DNA of 7,221 nt from DATAYF01 sp036272735 (GTDB taxonomy: Bacteria; Chloroflexota; Ktedonobacteria; Ktedonobacterales; Ktedonobacteraceae). Numbering within the stretch: the stretch's first letter is position 1; each line of letters opens with the position of its first letter. Below are positions 5,875 through 7,221 of this stretch, one piece after another. The stretch is taken from positions 1 to 7,221 of the forward strand of contig DATAYF010000485.1 of the NCBI GenBank assembly GCA_036272735.1, written 5' to 3'. The position numbers and the translations under genes are program-made. Below the pieces are notes generated by a model, which worked only from the letters and a program-made list of their open reading frames with translations, was not told where the DNA came from and searched no databases.

Positions 5875-6387
5875 TCATTCCATTGCTTCGAGATGTTCTC
5901 GAAACCAGTGTTCCTCTTCTGTGCTTGGGTCAAAGCGAAACAAGGGAAAACCGGGAGATCCCTCCGGGGCCAGGATGATCACTTTGTTCAGGACTCGTCC
6001 GATCGTGCGAATGAAATCGAGCAACCGAGCGATCTGCTCTCTGAAGGTTGTTTCGTCCTGAAAATCTTTTGCAGCGATATCAAACTCCATTCCTTGCTCT
6101 GCGAAACAGTAACAATGAACGGCTAGGTGCACCTCGTCAATGCGTATGATCGGGTGTTCGAGGCTGTAAGCAAAAAGATCTTCAACACGCTCTGGGAGCG
6201 GCCTTGGTTCTCCATCAATGAGACACTCGACAGGATACGGACTTGCGTGGAGAAAAGGTAAAAAGGTTTGCCAATCCTGTCCATCTGTTTCAAGAACAAA
6301 GATATCACGCAGTGCTGCCTCGTTCCGAAACGCTCCCTCATTCATGGAAAAGGCTTTTTTATACATCCTCAAGAGATCATCGTCCAT
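5875..6387 (-). CDS. Uncharacterised 170-aa protein carried by the IS630 element
   Basis: I do not recognise a named family with certainty. The protein is acidic, without a signal peptide or membrane segment. It has the character of small soluble hypothetical proteins with a block ALRDIFVLETDGQDWQTFL (about residues 25-43), a middle strand-rich part ending AVHCYCFAEQGMEFDI, then a helix REQIARLLDFIRTIGRVLNK and VIILAPEGSPGFPLF. This layout recalls small standalone hypothetical proteins, some of which resemble immunity-type proteins, but that is only an impression. The start at 6385-6387 has AGAAGGAAG 6 bp upstream. Its stop lies 28 bp before the OrfA start, so it is the first gene of a transposase operon, with the promoter inside the right IS end. 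It is probably a passenger or accessory gene of the element. Confidence 0.72.
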   Translation of the reverse strand: MDDDLLRMYKKAFSMNEGAFRNEAALRDIFVLETDGQDWQTFLPFLHASPYPVECLIDGEPRPLPERVEDLFAYSLEHPIIRIDEVHLAVHCYCFAEQGMEFDIAAKDFQDETTFREQIARLLDFIRTIGRVLNKVIILAPEGSPGFPLFRFDPSTEEEHWFREHLEAME

Positions 6388-6433
6388 TCAACGCTTCCTT
6401 CTGGTCTCTCGTTCCTTGCTCGCTTGTTCTCCT

Positions 6434-6442
6434 ATTCTATCA
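6434..6442 (-). promoter_or_regulatory. Possible extended -10 promoter in the IS630 right end
   Basis: The minus strand reads TGATAGAAT, an extended -10 (TGN plus TAGAAT, 5 of 6). It is about 47 bp upstream of the ATG at 6387, starting 25 bp inside the element end. The -35 (TTGGGC, 16 bp upstream) is poor. It would drive the 170-aa gene and the transposase. Confidence 0.45.
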
Positions 6443-6470
6443 CAAAGGAATTTCCGCCCAAGTGTACTAG
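6439..6470 (-). repeat. IS630 right terminal inverted repeat (about 32 bp)
   Basis: On the minus strand it begins CTAGTACACTTGGGCGGAAA. It matches the left end at 27 of 32 positions, with the terminal nine bases identical. TA lies at 6468-6469. Confidence 0.85.
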
Positions 6471-6859
6471 TGAGATGGACAATTCTTTTGTGCTGAGACC
6501 GAGATTTTTTACGTGCCAGTTCCTACACAGACTCATCCCCGAACACGAACCCATCAGACTGCCCACCGGTTGTGCAACGAGAAGAGGAAAAGCAGGTAGA
6601 TGAGAAACAGCTCCCAGTCGAGGAGAGGTACTCAACTCGGGTGAGTTTGAACGGGTCAGCGCGTTTTTTCAGCTCTTCGCGGTGATGACGTAGCGATAAC
6701 GATGTTTCCAATTCCCTTGTACGAGAGATCCAGAGCGGTTTGCAAGGGATTCCGCCTCTCCTCAGAACACCTCTCAATTTATCTGTTTTCTGCTCAAGAA
6801 GTCACAAGTTTTTTGCCGAGATGACTGCTCAGTACTGTTGACGATCGGTTTTGAACGTC
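6471..6859. other. Gap without a convincing gene between IS630 and the FGE-type gene
   Basis: No reading frame here has recognisable protein character or a good ribosome site. The minus-strand frame 6523-6777 contains Ser/Cys-rich low complexity. The stretch does not continue the broken serine recombinase. Its one notable element is the third copy of the 20-bp transposon end at 6561-6581. It may be a scar of older insertions and the 3' flank of the FGE-type gene. Confidence 0.55.
6561..6581 (+). repeat. Third, diverged copy of the 20-bp transposon end
   Basis: GCCCACCGGTTGTGCAACGAG matches 395-415 at 19 of 21 positions and lies in the same orientation. The two changes (G to C, A to T) create ACCGGT and the short inverted pair GTTG/CAAC. 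It could be the left end of a related element extending right, or the scar of a lost one. Confidence 0.7.
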
Positions 6860-7221
6860 CTAACTCAAGACCGGTCGGAGCCAATGATCATTGCTATCTT
6901 GGCGATCAGGCGGATAGTATAAACGCTGCGCTCCTCTACTGGTCACAGCATAACTCGACCATGATCCTCCACGCAACACACGAAGTGATGTGCATTCAGG
7001 GCAATGCTGGTCAGAATCTTGGGGGTTGAAACGGGAACTGTGTTGGTAATAGGTCGGGTCATACCAATCTGCACACCACTCACGGACCTGACCCGCCATG
7101 CCTCGCACCCCACACCAACTCACATCTTTCGGATAGTGCTCTCCTGGTGTCGGTCCTTCAATCTGGGCGATATGCTGTGCTCGCCAGGAGGACGAAGGGT
7201 ACCGGCCATTGAGACTACGTC
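6860..7221 (-). CDS. FGE-sulfatase-domain protein, C-terminal part (5' end outside window)
   Basis: About 119 C-terminal residues of a formylglycine-generating-enzyme/sulfatase-modifying-factor domain (FGE-sulfatase family) are visible. The frame is open to the right edge, so the GTG at 7121-7123 is not the start. Family marks in order are TPGEHYPKDVSWCGVRGMAG, VREWCADWYDPTYY (usual form GNVWEWCxDWYD), LRVLRGGSW and a closing segment NDHWLRPVLS where GFR is usual. True FGE enzymes carry two copper-binding cysteines in the RGGSYLCHxxYC region. Here that stretch is RGGSWSSYAVTSRGAQR, without them. This copy therefore probably does not convert Cys to formylglycine and belongs to the wider family used as ligand-binding or accessory domains, often fused to others. 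What precedes the domain cannot be seen. Confidence 0.88.
   Translation of the reverse strand, partial: RSLNGRYPSSSWRAQHIAQIEGPTPGEHYPKDVSWCGVRGMAGQVREWCADWYDPTYYQHSSRFNPQDSDQHCPECTSLRVLRGGSWSSYAVTSRGAQRLYYPPDRQDSNDHWLRPVLS

Larger units (their letters stand above)
4608..6467 (-). mobile_element. IS630-family element with a passenger gene (about 1.86 kb)
   Basis: Imperfect inverted repeats (4605-4636 and 6439-6470, 27 of 32 identical, both starting CTAG) bound an IS630-type transposase and one extra gene. TA dinucleotides flank both ends (4606-4607, 6468-6469), as expected for this family. The element cuts a serine recombinase gene after codon 89. Typical IS630 elements are about 1.0-1.3 kb and hold only the transposase. 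The extra length here is the 170-aa gene at 5875-6387, which lies upstream in the same operon. The right flank does not continue the recombinase, so the site has been rearranged since insertion or the insertion was not simple. Confidence 0.8.

Noticed and set aside
6523..6777. 84-aa minus-strand open frame with a helix-like RHHREELKKRADPF segment
   Set aside because: The second half is Ser/Cys/Thr low complexity spanning the third end-repeat, and no family or ribosome site is seen.
1..7221. CRISPR arrays, tRNA or rRNA genes, toxin-antitoxin or phage-defence operon
   Set aside because: No regularly spaced repeats, no cloverleaf-like or rRNA-like sequence, and no recognisable defence or toxin domain were seen. 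The 170-aa protein is the only unknown and cannot be assigned.

Overview
The window looks like an accessory, mobile-element-rich stretch of a bacterial chromosome. The mix is an IS110 remnant, a large DDE transposase with a C-terminal cysteine cluster, an IS630 transposase split by a frameshift, a broken serine recombinase and an FGE-sulfatase-type protein. Together these suggest a Chloroflexota genome of the Ktedonobacteria type. That assignment is an inference from protein style and gene content; no rRNA or other marker gene is present.

Layout, left to right. (1) 14-400, minus strand: the C-terminal part of an IS110-family transposase, cut off at its 5' side. (2) 396-4087: a candidate 3.69-kb transposon bounded by a perfect 20-bp inverted repeat (396-415 and 4068-4087). 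It holds a 668-aa DDE transposase (minus), a small SRPBCC-fold protein (minus) and a divergent TetR-type repressor (plus). The intergenic region between the last two has a near-consensus minus-strand promoter (TTGACA, 17 bp, TATCAT). Two 13-bp palindromes overlap it, one in the spacer and one just past the -10, so the pair reads as a self-contained regulated cassette. (3) 4088-4340: an AT-rich, palindrome-bearing region without a gene. (4) 4341-4607: the first 89 codons of a serine recombinase. (5) 4608-6467: an IS630-family element with about 32-bp imperfect inverted ends beginning at CTAG. Besides its two-frame transposase it carries a 170-aa protein of unknown function as the first gene of the minus-strand operon. 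(6) 6471-6859: no convincing gene, but a third, diverged copy of the 20-bp end sequence lies at 6561-6581. (7) 6860 to the right edge, minus strand: the C-terminal part of an FGE-sulfatase-domain protein whose 5' end lies outside the window.

The main point of interest is that two unrelated transposons lie next to each other and each appears to carry a non-transposition passenger. One carries a TetR/SRPBCC regulated pair and the other an uncharacterised 170-aa protein. The TetR protein aligns without gaps in its first 100 residues to tetracycline repressors (as recalled from memory), but it lacks three tetracycline-contacting side chains, so it probably senses another ligand.
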